Origin: Heterobasidion occidentale | Taxonomy: Eukaryota; Basidiomycota; Agaricomycetes; Russulales; Bondarzewiaceae | Assembly: GCA_039111635.1 (NCBI GenBank) | Contig: JBCAQO010000013.1 | Location: 1,426,001-1,490,000 of the forward strand | Reading direction: 5' to 3' | DNA length: 64,000 bases | Shown here: piece by piece, positions 46,795 to 58,255 of the stretch | How the letters are laid out: every line of letters starts with the position of its first letter | Position numbering within the stretch: position 1 is the first letter of the stretch | Made by a program: the position numbers and the translations under genes | The notes under the pieces: model-generated | Database searches by the model: none | What the model was told of the DNA's origin: nothing | The model's input: the letters and a program-made list of their open reading frames with translations, nothing else

Positions 46795-47560
46795 GGGAAG
46801 TGGCCAACACACAGACAACACAGACAACACAGACGATGTGTGCACGCAGTTCGACGGCCGTCTGCCCTCAGTGCCCAGGTCGGACTCATCGGTGCATTGG
46901 CATGTCTTTTGTGTACGCGTCGTCTGTGTCATCTGCATCGTCTGTGAGTGTTGTGTGCAGAGACTATGGGACCGTAGAACTAGAAGGTCATAATGAATTG
47001 TCTGAAAAATGTACGGGTAACACGATACAAACAAAGAACAAGGGAAAGAAAAAGAATAATAATGAAGGGCGGGCGGGCGTGGCGTCGGGGGATGGAACAT
47101 CGAGAATTGAGGGTGTGGTCGTCAGGACGTCATGGTCGAGCGGTTCAAGCGAATCGAGAGGGAGAGCGGGCGTGTGTTGCATCGACGGCGGGAACGCGCA
47201 GGGTCGGGGGTCGAGGGAGTTGAGAGGGTCGGACGGGTCGGGTGGGAGTGGTGTCCAGTGGGTCGAGAGGGGAGATCCGGAGAGCGAGGGTGATGGCGCA
47301 CGGACGTAGGTCACATCGACGGTGAGAACATGCAGGGACCATGGAGTCGAGGGGCTTCAAACGGGCGTGACCTTAAGCGAGGGATCGGGGACGATCGAGG
47401 GGTCGAGAGAGTCGAGGGGACAAGGGTCGAGGGAGGGGTAGCGGAAAGTACGTTGGCGGAAGGTACGTACCTTTGCAACACTTAGTCGCATCCTTCCTAG
47501 CTCACTCCCCGCCGGCAGCTGCTCCTCGCCTCCTCGTCGACGCGTTCAAGCGCGTGCGGC
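46795..47560. repeat. Composite 650-750-bp repeat, copy 2
   Basis: Same block order as copy 1. The 28-bp core is at 46865-46892, with GAGGGTGTGGTCGTCAGG and GACGGCGGGAACGCGCAGGG following. A third, 5'-truncated copy ends near 48160. Confidence 0.8.
46865..46892 (+). repeat. 28-bp core module, copy 2
   Basis: One base differs from copy 1 (CCCAGG for CCCTGG). Confidence 0.9.
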
Positions 47561-48440
47561 ATGATATTTGAAATGTTTTGCGCGCGGGCGCAGAGCGCAA
47601 GTATGGCGGGGACGGGGGCGCGCGAAGGATCGGCACCGAGGGCGGGATCGGTCGAAGGGTTCATGGAGGCTGAGTGAACGTGTCTGCGGGGCCGAGGGGA
47701 CGAGCGCGATGTCGAGGGGACGCACACGGGTGGGCGTGAGCTACGGGCGAAGACGAGCGCACGCGCAGACCCACGCAAAGGCGGGTGCGTGGTGCCGGTG
47801 GGACGCGCACGGGCGGGTGTGGGCTACAGGCAAGGGCGCGCGTGCGTGTAGATCCAGCCAAAGGCGGGTGCGTGGCGCCGGTGGGACGCGCGTGAGTTCG
47901 AGCGCGGTTTGACGGGAGAGCGGGCGTAGCGTTGAGCAGGCCAAACGGGTCGAACGGGTGAGTGGGAGAGTGTGCGAGGCGGAGAGCGGGTGTGGCGTCG
48001 AGCAGGTAGAGCGAGCGCTGTCTCGAGAGCGGGAGAAAGTGTGAAGGGGGTTGAGGGTCGAGGGGATGGATACGGACCTTTGTAATAGCCTCCCTCTTCG
48101 CACCTCCTCTTCTCATGAACAACTGCTCCTGACCCTCCCCACCAACGCGCTGAAGCACTGGCAGCGTGACGATTGCGAGACTCTGTGCGCGGGCGCGAAG
48201 CACAGGTGCGGCGGCGGCAGGGGCGCGTGAGGGAACGGTCGAAGGATTTGTTGTGGCCGAGTGGACGCGTACGCATGGGGCCGAGTGGATGAGAGGACGA
48301 AGGCGAAGGAAGTTGTTGGCGGGCGTGCATAGTGTCGAGGCGAGGGCGAGGGGACGAAGGTTAAGGGTTGCGCGCGGACAGAGTTGAGTTAGAGACGGGT
48401 GCGAAGGACTCAACTTCGCGTCGCGCGCACGCGACCACTT

Positions 48441-51400
48441 AATTAACCTCGTGACTCTCCAGCTCCCGCTCGTCCGCCTCAACCCCTCACTCGTTCCCTC
48501 GGCCTCGTGCACACGCATCCCTTCGACCCCACGCCTGCGCCAATCGCTGTCTCGTTCAGCGCGTTCCACGGTTTCCACAGCGGTGGCGTCCCGCTCCACC
48601 AACGCCTACGCACCCACGCAGCTCGACGACGCGGACAACCGCGACAACGAGGAGGAGGACGAGGAGGAGGATCGGCCACGGTGGGGATGAGCACAGAAGA
48701 GGGAGGAAACGGACGACGAGGACATCCACATAGGTACGTCGTCACTCGCCCCAGTTCCTCCCCCGTACACGCACACCTCCCGCCCTCGACCTAACTCTCC
48801 ACGTCGCCCTCAACGACCTACCCCTTGACCCTACCCGCCCCCTCCTCTCGTCTGCTCAACCTCACCCACCTCCGACCCGCTCTCCCGTTCGCCCCGCTCT
48901 CTCGTCCGACCCGCTCTCCCGTACGACTCGCTCCCCCGTCCGACCCTCTCGACCCGATCGCTCGCTGTGCTACCCTCCCCGCTCTCCTCGCACGATCTCA
49001 TGCCCACTGGCCCACTGGTCCACTGGCCGGCTCGCCTGCACCGTCCACATCCCCTCGCGCATCGTATGCGTAGCCCGGACCCCCGCTCGACTCACCCGCA
49101 TCTCCTACTCGACGTCGCGCTCTCCTGCTCGCTACAGCTCGACACCACCCACCATCCCGGCACGTCCTCCGCCTCCTCCACCTTCGTCAACACCTCTGCC
49201 TCCGACGCCTCGTCCGCCGTCACCACCATTGCCACTCACATCACCACCACCATCACCACCACCACCACCACCACCACCGCCTCCTCCACCTTCTCACGCC
49301 GCTCCTCCGAGTCCTCGCGCACCAGGCCCAACGCCAACCGCCGCGACCGCGACCGCACCCCGCAGGACCGCTCCAAGTCCATGTTCGCGGTGAGCACCAC
49401 TCACATACATGCTGCCCTCCTCGACCAGGCCGCCGCTGCCGCATCCGCATCCTCGCGTACTGGCCGGCCTTCCCTTCCCCCGGTGTCACGCCCGCCTCCA
49501 CCCCTGGCTGCTGTATGAGCGGTACAGGACGGAGAAGCTCCGCGCGCGGCGGGCGACGCAGAAGATCGGCGAGGAGGAGACGCGGCGGCTGACACACCCC
49601 CATCGTCAACCCTGCACTCCTCTCCCGCGTCGCCGTGGCCTTCCGCGTGCGCATCTCCCTCGCGGAGCGCATCAAGGACGGCCTTGCCTGCCCGACTCCG
49701 CCGCCGACGTGTACGGGCCCAGGACCCGCGTCCTGAGCCCGTTCTTGAGCGGCGACATCCCCTGCCTTTGCGCCCGCGCTCAGCAAGTTCATCCTGCCCC
49801 CGCGCCCCAACTCGGCGTCCATGCAGGAGAGCGGCTCCTCGCCCTCGCACGACCCCTCCTCCACCGATTCGCCGTTGCCGTCGCCCGGTGATCCCGAGCG
49901 CGACGACTCAACATGCACCCCGCGCTCTGCTCAGACGCGCTACATGTGCTCGAACGTGTCGACAAGGAGGGCGAGCACAAGCTGGCGGCGGAGAGACAAG
50001 ACGGGAAAGGGAGGGCTGATTGTTACGAGGGTATGTCCCTCCTCTTGTCTTTCTTCTTGCCCCTCCCTCATCATTTCCGCCGCACGCACGCACCCCCTCG
50101 AACTCATGCACACGCAACCTCTCTCCTCTCAACGGCCTTCAGCCCTACGCACCCCTGGACCGCACCGCTTCACTGTATCAACGCCGACGTCCCTTCCTTC
50201 GACTTCACACACCGCCGCCACGCACTGCCCGTCCGCTGACCCCGACCTCTGTCCTCGTCCACACCTACGCCCACGTTCACTGCCGTCTCCACCCCCGGAG
50301 CCCACGCTGCCTGACGACACGCAAAGCGTCGCGGCCGTTCGAGTGTTGACGAGAAGGATGAGACCTAGCTGGCGGCAGAGGACGAGGAACGAGTGCGGCG
50401 GAGAGACGAGCTGAGAAGGGAGTGGGCACGGATGACGAGGGTATCCACGAGGGATGCAGGTACGTCGTCATCTCTTACTCCCGTTCTACCCTCGTCCGCT
50501 CCTCCTCTCATCCACTCCTGCTCGACCCTCTCGACCTGCTTGCCCGACCCTCTCAACCCGCTCGCTCGCTCTCGTGCTCGACCCACTCGGCACCACGCCG
50601 ACTTGCTCGTGTCCTCCACGTCCCCTCCGCACATCGTCTGCATTGCCTGGACCCCACTCAACACGCCCGGACTCCGTGCTCGACGCCATGGGCACTCGTG
50701 TGCTCGCCTCCTCAACTGGTGATCCCGCATCCGCCATCGTCCCCTCAGGTCCACGCGCCCGCTTTCGCCTGCGACTCATAACCGCCCCCACGCTCGTCTC
50801 CTCGACACCACTCACGCCCGCCTACTCGTCCTCTCAAACCCCTCGACGTTCACTCCCTCGAACCCCTAACTGTCGACTGCCCGCAGATCGCACCCGGCCC
50901 CTCCTCGAGGACAAGGAACGGCTGCAACGAAGATACGAGCTGGGAAGAGGGTTGAAACGGACAACGAGGACATCCAGGATGGATGCGAACTCGTTGAGCA
51001 AGCCGGTACGTCGTGATTTTAAGCTCGATCTCTTCCTGGCTCTGTCGTCTCTCACGTGAGTTTCGCCCTCTGCCGGACATGCGTATCCCCCGCCCTCGTC
51101 TTGTGAATCTGCCACGCCCGCTCATCCGTTCTCCGCCACACCAGCCAGGCTACTCGATGCGCTCCGACACTACGCCCTCGTTCTCCTTGACGACCATAAG
51201 CACAACCCGCTCGACACTCAGCCTTCCTTTCCTCGCGCCATACTCGTCTGCTACCTAGCTCCGACATTGGACCTCCATGAACCCCCTCAACGGCGAGGAC
51301 GGACGGATGCTCGCTTGCTCCCTCGACGGTCTGCACCACCACCACCCTGTGTCCTCAACCTCCTTGAGGATCAAATTCTCCTTCGAGCCCACGCGTCTTC

Positions 51401-51960
51401 TCGACGCAAAGCGAGCACCACTAAGATTCCGACGTCCCTCCGTCGTTGTTGTTGTTCCATGAACCCAAGATTCTGTTGCACTTACACTCCGTGCTCGGGC
51501 ACGGAGAATTGCGAACGTCACGCGACTCGCGCTTGAGCGCGTCGACTAGGAGGGTGAGGAGCAGCTGGTGGCGGGGAGATGAGGTAGGAAGAGAAAGGCC
51601 AGGTGTAACCAAGGACGATACCTCGTCTTCGCCCGCCCCTTGATCGACCGCGTTCCCGCGACCCCCTCGATCTCCTCGACGCCAGACCCACTTGCTCACT
51701 TAGGCCTCTCGAGAGTCCGTACCGCCCTTAAGCCGATGCACGCATGCACGTCCCCTCGAGGTTATGAACCTGCGTATAAGTCCACGGACCTGTCTTCGCC
51801 TGCGACCTACATGCGCCCGTATGCGTCTTCCTGCTACCTCAAGGTTATGCTCGGATCGAAGACTGGATCGACACCGCATCGTTATCTATGCCCGCCTCCG
51901 CTGCTAGCCTCCTGTCTGCCTACACGCATAACCTTGTCATCTGTCATTTTCCCGGGGTAG
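48441..51960. other. C-rich half of the GC-rich block, with inverted modules
   Basis: The plus strand switches to pyrimidine/C-rich. The module found forward at 45.9, 47.5 and 48.1 kb occurs here inverted near 49.95, 50.34 and 51.54 kb (HQLLLTLLVDALKRES on the minus strand at 51.54). A (CAC)n microsatellite lies at 49227-49290. No intact gene recognised. Confidence 0.6.
49227..49290. repeat. (CAC)n microsatellite
   Basis: About 20 near-perfect CAC/CAT triplets. Confidence 0.9.
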
Positions 51961-52094
51961 TAGAACACCTCTGGCCGCCGTATTGACACCTATAGGCTTA
52001 CGACTTTTAGTGTGTCTTCTCCGACATTTTCCGTCTCATGTAAAATGCTAGGCAGGGACCGGCCCCTGTACACAATATCTTTGCTGCATGCACA

Positions 52095-52229
52095 ATGACT
52101 GTGACAGCACCAACTTGTATCAGCTGTGGCAAAGGGCAGGCTCTATGGATAGTAAGTGAAGGACACGTTGCTATTTGTTGTGACTGTCAGGTTGTCTCTG
52201 TTATAGTTGTATATTGTACGTATATATAA
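52095..52229 (+). CDS. 44-codon ORF with zinc-ribbon-like cysteines (doubtful)
   Basis: Lies in an AT-rich island (51960-52375) between satellite blocks. It encodes a 44-residue peptide with CISCGKG near the N-terminus and ICCDC about 17 residues later, a spacing like a small zinc ribbon. There is no signal peptide and no partner exon. It may be a fragment of a mobile-element protein or chance. Confidence 0.25.
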   Translation: MTVTAPTCISCGKGQALWIVSEGHVAICCDCQVVSVIVVYCTYI

Positions 52230-52374
52230 TTAAATTTGCGCATAATGTGTGCATTGCATTATGCATGGCCTAATCCAGTGTTATAGGGAATATTTAGGCC
52301 AGAAAATCAATTAGGCTATGTTTTAGTAATTCTTACGGACTTATAAAGTCCTTAACTAAGACTGCTGAAGGTTA

Positions 52375-53330
52375 GGTTATAAGAGGTCGTAGGCGGGTGG
52401 TAGGTGAGGCGAAAAAAATCCGAGATGTTGGGTAGGTGAGGAGCCAGGTGAGGGGCCAGGTGAGGGGTTAGGTGAGGAGGCAGGTGAGAGGCTAGGTGAG
52501 GGGGCAGGTGAGAGGCTAGGTGAGTAGGTGAGGCCAGGTGAGAGGCAGGTGAGGTGAGGCTAGGTGAGAGGCTAGGTGAGAGGCCAGGTGAGAGGCTAGG
52601 TGAGGAGGCAGGTGAGAGGCAGGTGAGAGGCCAGGTGAGAGGCTAGGTGAGAGGCCAGGTGAGAGGCTAGGTGAGAGGCCAGGTGAGAGGCTAGGTGAGG
52701 AGGCAGGTGAGAGGCTAGGTGAGAGGCCAGGTGAGAGGCTAGGTGAGGAGGCAGGCGATGAGAGGCAGGTGAGGAGGCAGGCGAGAGGCCAGGTGAGGAG
52801 GCAGGTGAGAGGCTAGGTGAGAGGCAGGTGAGAGGCAGGTGAGAGGCCAGGCGAGAGGCTAGGTGAGGAGGCAGGAGAGAGGCTAGGTGAGAGGCAGGTG
52901 AGAGGCTAGGTGAGGAGGCAGGCGAGAGGCAGGTGAGGAGGCAGGCGAGAGGCTAGGTGAGGAGGCAGGCGAGAGGCCAGGTGAGGAGGCAGGAGAGAGG
53001 CCAGGTGAGGAGGCAGGAGAGAGGCAAGGTGAGGAGGCAGGCGAGGAGGCAGGTGAGAGGCCAGGTGAGAGGCTAGGTGAGAGGCCAGGTGAGGAGCCAA
53101 GTGAGAGACTAGGTGAGGAGTCAGGTGAGAAGGCAGGTGAGGAGTCAGGTGAGAAGGCACGTGAGGATGCACGTGAGGAGGCAGGCGAGAGGAGGAGAGG
53201 CATCCGATAAGGCACTTGAGGAGGCACTTGAGGAGGCACGTGAGAAGGCACGTGAGGAGGCACGTGAGGAGGCACATGAGGAGGCACATGAGGAGACACG
53301 TGAGGAGGCAGGCAAGGAGGCAGGCAAGGT
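52375..53330. repeat. 70-bp leader plus 12-bp AGGTGAG array (copy 2)
   Basis: The leader matches 41885-41955 with few changes. The array is about three times longer and more degenerate; it drifts into GAGGCACGTGAG units at the right end. Confidence 0.95.
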
Positions 53331-54955
53331 AGCTATCTCAGACAACATGCAACTGTCTCGGACACTATCCAGACCATCTGCATGCATTTCAGATGACATG
53401 TGGACATCAGTTAGTGTGTGGCTGTTGCAGACAAGTCGTGTGCATCTCAGATGACACTCGGACATCTTAGATGACTGGCAGACATCTTATACAGTGTGCG
53501 GCCCTCGCAGACAACCTGTGTGCATCTCAACACAGCGTGCAGCCGTCGGACGACATGCAGATGTCTTAGACAACTGGCAGACGTCTCATATAGCGTGCAG
53601 CTGTCGGAGACAACCTACGTGCATGTCAGACGACATGGGGACGTCGTAGACAAAACGCGGACGTCTCAGATGACCGGAAGTCATTTCAGACGACCTGCGT
53701 GCATCTCATGCAACATGCGGACGTCTAAAACAGTGTGCAGCCCTCGGAGACGACCTGCGTGTATCTCAGACGACACGCAGATGTCCCAGATGACCAGCAG
53801 TCATTGCAGGAAGGATGAGGTCGTCACTGACGACCTGCCTGCATCTCAGATGACACGCGGACGTCTGAGACAGTGTGCAGCCGTCGCAGACAACCTGCAT
53901 GCATCTCAGACAACACAGGGACGTCTAAGATGACACGCGGATGTCTCAGACGACTGGTAGTTGTTGCAGGCAGGATGCGGTCGTCACTGACGACCTGTGT
54001 GCATCTGAGACGACACGCGAACGTCTCAGATGACCGGCAGTCATTGCAGGCAGGATGAGACTGTCACTGACGACCTGCCTGCATCTCAGACGACATGCGG
54101 ATGTCTGAGACAATATTTGGCCACTGTAGATGACCTGCTTCTCTAACGATACACAGACGTCTGAGACGGTGTGCGGCCGTCGCAGACGACCTGCTTCTCT
54201 AACGACACGCAGACGTCTGAGACAGTGTGCGGCCGTCTCAGACGACACCCAGACATCTCAGACGACCGGCAGTCATTGCAGGCAGGATGAGGCCGTCACT
54301 GACGACGGGGACGCCCTATAGGCAGGTCACGTCTGCCGGTGGCCATGAATGCATCGGGCACCTGCCTGCATCTCAGACGACACGTGGACGTCTGAGACAG
54401 TGCGCGGCCGCCGCAGACGACCTGCTTCTCTAACGACACAGAAGTCTGAGGCAGTGTGCGGCCGTCGCGGACGACCTGCTGCTCTAATGGCACACAGACG
54501 TCTGAGACAGCATACTGCCGCCGCAGACGACCGGCTTCTTTAACTACACGCAGACGTCTCAGACAGTGTGCGGCCGTGGCAGACGACACGCAGATGTCTC
54601 AGACGACCGGCATTCATTGCAGGCAGGATGAGGTCGTCACTGACGACCTACGTGCATCTCAGACGACATGCAGATGTCTCAGACACTATGCAGCCATCGC
54701 AGACGACTGCCAGTCATCTCAGACAACATGCAGCCGTGTTAGATATTACGCGGCCGTCACAGACAACCAGCGAGGTGCTCAGACAACAGACGGACTATGA
54801 GGCTGTTGCAGACGACCGGCAGCTATTGCAGGCAACATGCAGCCATCACAGAAAACCGGCGGGCATCACAGACAACCGGCGGGCATCTCAGACGATATGC
54901 AGCCATCTCAGACAGTACGCAGCCGTCACAGGTGAGATGTGGCCGTCTGAGATAG
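53331..54955. repeat. CAGACGAC-type satellite
   Basis: Degenerate 60-110-bp units built from CAGACGACCTGCCTGCATCT, GACGTCTGAGACAGTGTGCGG, and CAGTCATTGCAGGCAGGATG. A single insert at about 54305-54350 (CCCTATAGGCAGGTCACGTC) interrupts it. Confidence 0.9.
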
Positions 54956-57072
54956 CATGCACCAGCGAAGCTCGGAACGACCGACGAGCAGGGTCTATAT
55001 TTCAATACACAGCACTAACGAGATCCAAGAAAGCACTGACATGACATAGGACACCATCAACGAAGCAGAACGAACCAGCCACGCGTGATGAAAGACTCAC
55101 AAGCGAAACAAAAACAAAAAGACGACGGACCAGCCGATTCATGCCCCCCTGAACATCCCTAGATGCCAGCCGTACACATCCCGAAGCGTGCTGCCAATGC
55201 TATGTAACCAAATTGCCATCAGAAAAGTGGTTCAGTGGATATGGAACACGCACTGTTTACATTCCCGGTGCTCAATCTTGGGCCCGTGTGTCTTAGTCCC
55301 CCAATTGACGATTGGATCCGTGCTCGCACGAAAAACCTCAAAATGTACCTGGTGAATTGTTACTGTCCCCCAGTCCGCTGAACTAATGCAGTACCAACCT
55401 AGAGAATACAACAGCGGTCACAAGAAATAAGTGATACAAGAACGAGAGCAGTAGCAATGAAGACAACACGACAGCAATGAGTACAAACCGCTCTCAAGCC
55501 GGACACGCTATTTTTAACCCTCCAAGAACACGACAACGTCCCACTCCTCTCGATCTTCTGGGATATGGAGCTCCCGCCATAACACACCTTTTGGGGATAA
55601 CACACTCCATCCCTCACCGTTGCTTCCATACACGGCAACTTGCACATGGTCGCGGCGGTCGAAATACTTGTGCGCACGCTTGTGGTGGTGGGACGGCTCG
55701 CGCCCTTGCTTGCGGCGCGGGTACGATTGGTGCTTAGTTGAGCTAGTAAGATCAGTATCGCCAACACAACGTAGTCAACAACAGAACTTACTTAATCACG
55801 ACCTCGCTTGCCCCTACTACTCCCCTTCCCGCCAAGTACCGAAAAAACTCCAGTACAGTCTGTTCGATTTCTCTTTTTTGTTTAATTGTCTGCTGTATTG
55901 CGACGGGTGCGCCCACCACAGCCGAGGGTCGGTGTACGGTTCTTGCGGCCCCTTTTTCGCAGTAATACAACGTTGTATCGTTAGTACATCATCGTATTAG
56001 ATCTCAAGAAAACTTACATCCATAAAAAGAGCCGCCTCGCGAGCTCGTCTCGACATGCAAGCGACAGTGGTGAGACCTACAGATGTTCAAACCGACGAAG
56101 ATGTCCGTCGTCGTTGTGCAACACTGACTGATTCGGCTTCAACACCTACCTTTTGGTGGCTCGTTTGAGTTGTACCTTCTACTGCCGCGTTCGACGAATA
56201 TTGAGTTCGTGTTCAAGAGGCGGTGAAAGACGAGCAGCTCGAAGAGCTTGAACCGTTCGGTGAGCTTGTGGTAGATGACTTGCTCACCCGAGTCTAGAGT
56301 TGGTGGTGGCGAGGATGCGGCAGAGTATGGGCGCACTGGAATATGGAGAAGCAAAGGCGGTCTTCTGCGAAAATATTGGAGAACGATTGCTCGAGCAAGA
56401 CTTGTGAGGTCTGTTGCGTGTCGTTTTCCAATGTCGCACATTATACCTGGAGTTCTGATATTTTGTTCACGCAACATGTAAATACCTACTGAAATGCATC
56501 AGCAAATTTGAAAAGTTGTTTACTTGACATAGGCTGAGGACGTACTGTTTCCGCATGAACTTTCATGCCATAGCGCCTTGTCCAAACATGGCTCTGCATC
56601 TGAGCCATGCCATTCCCCGTGCCATGAAACATTGTGAGCTAATACATGGGTTGAGGAACAAGTCGTCTGAGACATTCTTACCCCATAAGCCCAACCCGAG
56701 TCATCTGCGACGTCCGCGATCTGTAGGCCTGACCTTAGTCGTCTGCGACGTCGGCTCTCTGTAGGCCTGGCCCTAGTCGTCTGTGGTGGACTGTGGAATC
56801 TAATGAGTTCACACCTTTGTATTTGTCGTATCGTTAGCGCTCAAGAATCCTTGTTCAACGTCCACACCAATCAATCAAGTCATGTTCTAATGCAGCACCA
56901 ATAAGGAGAACACGACAGCGGTCGCAAGAAAGAACTAACACAAGATCGAGAGCAGTAGTAACAAAGACAACATGACAGAAAATAAGAGGATACATGAACA
57001 GGCCTGGTCCGAAAGTCTCTGCTGGAGCCCGAACCTTCTGGTGACTCTCACTGTGCCTCCCTACTCCGGAGT
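54956..57072. other. Unassigned region with an 85-bp duplicated segment
   Basis: No gene I can name. About 85 bp at 55400-55485 recur at 56900-56985 (shared GACAGCGGTC and GAGAGCAGTAG blocks). On the minus strand a 112-codon frame (56477-56139, HKLTERFKLFELLVFHRLLN) is protein-like but isolated. Two GTCTGCGACGTC units at 56695-56775 are stray relatives of the 59.6-kb satellite, in inverse orientation. Confidence 0.45.
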
Positions 57073-58255
57073 GGAGACCATGTCTGCCACGTTGTCCTGG
57101 TCCGACGAGGCACCCTCCGCGGGGCCCACCAACGACACATCTGCCCACTGGATGGCCTTACCCAAGTCCTGGCATTGGGTCGCTCCCTCCAGCCGCCCCA
57201 GGACGGTATGCTCGCCCCGTTCCAAGGTCAGGACCGAGTTCATCGTCAGTGCTTCACCCCATTCGCACCTTTTCCGGTTCCATTGAGTCCATCGGACATC
57301 CCCCCCGTTTTTCATCATCGTGTCCTGCACCCCGCGTTGCATACCAGGCACAAAGCCCTGCTGGGCCTCGAAGACAAAGATCGCGGGTATCCTACCAGTC
57401 TAATGCCAACTGGTCAGCATCACACGCAATGAAGGGCTAAAGCACTCACGCCGGTCCACAACATGAACCGCACCCATCTCACCCTCTTCTCAAACTTGAC
57501 ACGCTTTTCCCAACCGTGTCTACTTGTGAACTGTGAAGATCGAGGGCCACGGGTGTCCTCGGAAGGGTTGTCGGATAGATACTGTGGTGAACTTTTGCTC
57601 TTTTGCTCGGCAGTTAGCCCAGGCGGACACCGACATCGCTGCCAGACGTCGGGGCGTGGGGTCAAGATTGGAAATTGAGTACATGGCGAGCGGGGACTGA
57701 GGAGATACCGGCTGGCGCGATGGCGATTATATAGCCCTCGCCTCATCTGTGGGGCGTCTTCCTTGCCAGACTTGACGCCGCTCTGGAATTCGATAAAGGC
57801 TCCCTCGAACCTTCGCATTGCCAATCTGTTGATGCGTGGTGAGTCACCCCCTGGGTCGGGGACGGCCGCGCCATGCGAGGTGTTTTATATCGCTCAAGCC
57901 ACGAGTCTTTCATGTTTCTATTCATTTATAAAGATAAGGTTAGACTCCGTGAAAGGGCGACGTAAGGTACTTACCTACGAATCCTCGCCTCGCACCGTAC
58001 TCGAGGCGAGACCCACTCCGCGCAGACATGCCTCGAGGACTTCAGAGGCATCGTGGACGCGTCATACTCGTAACCCCCGCTTCCCATCGCGCCCGCCTGC
58101 AGGTCGGGGCTCAGCGTGGCAGGCCGTGTGCCGTACCTGGTAGGATTAGGTGGCGACCGTCGCTCCCACATCTATGACGCCCGTCCTGAGCTCGAGCCCA
58201 CAGCACGCGCCCGCATGTTTGTCCATCCCTTTGAGCCACAGGCCCATGGCTATAT
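57073..58255 (-). CDS. Hypothetical protein, family not recognised
   Basis: Minus-strand frames join plausibly: 58255-58180 (GLWLKGMDKHAGACCGLELR), 58131-57971 (GTRPATLSPDLQAGAMGSGG, HVCAEWVSPRVRCEARIR), 57830-57450 (RRFEGAFIEFQSGVKSGKED ... RVKFEKRVRWVRFMLW) and 57399-57073 (IPAIFVFEAQQGFVPGMQRG, WTQWNRKRCEWGEALTM, ending ADMVSTPE). The junction at 57450 is a clean GT-AG intron in phase. The 58180 junction and the 5' end are uncertain. Trp/Arg-rich, no signal peptide seen, no catalytic motif I can name. It is an island of unique sequence inside repeat DNA, so it could be a captured gene or a relic. Confidence 0.4.

Larger units (their letters stand above)
45926..48440. other. G-rich half of a 6-kb GC-rich block
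   Basis: From about 46300 to 48440 the plus strand is strongly purine/G-rich. It contains part of the composite repeats and many accidental GC-driven ORFs. A fragment at 46043-46200 (LSPDLLVEFQDSSYAVFLYM) and a minus-strand one at 46727-46560 (LSFLLASAVASVVGYKGYL) resemble membrane-protein pieces but do not connect into a gene. Confidence 0.6.

Noticed and set aside
45004..51960. Many ORFs above 100 codons in the GC-rich block
   Set aside because: High GC removes stop codons; overlapping frames on both strands, Pro/Arg/Ser composition and no conserved domain.
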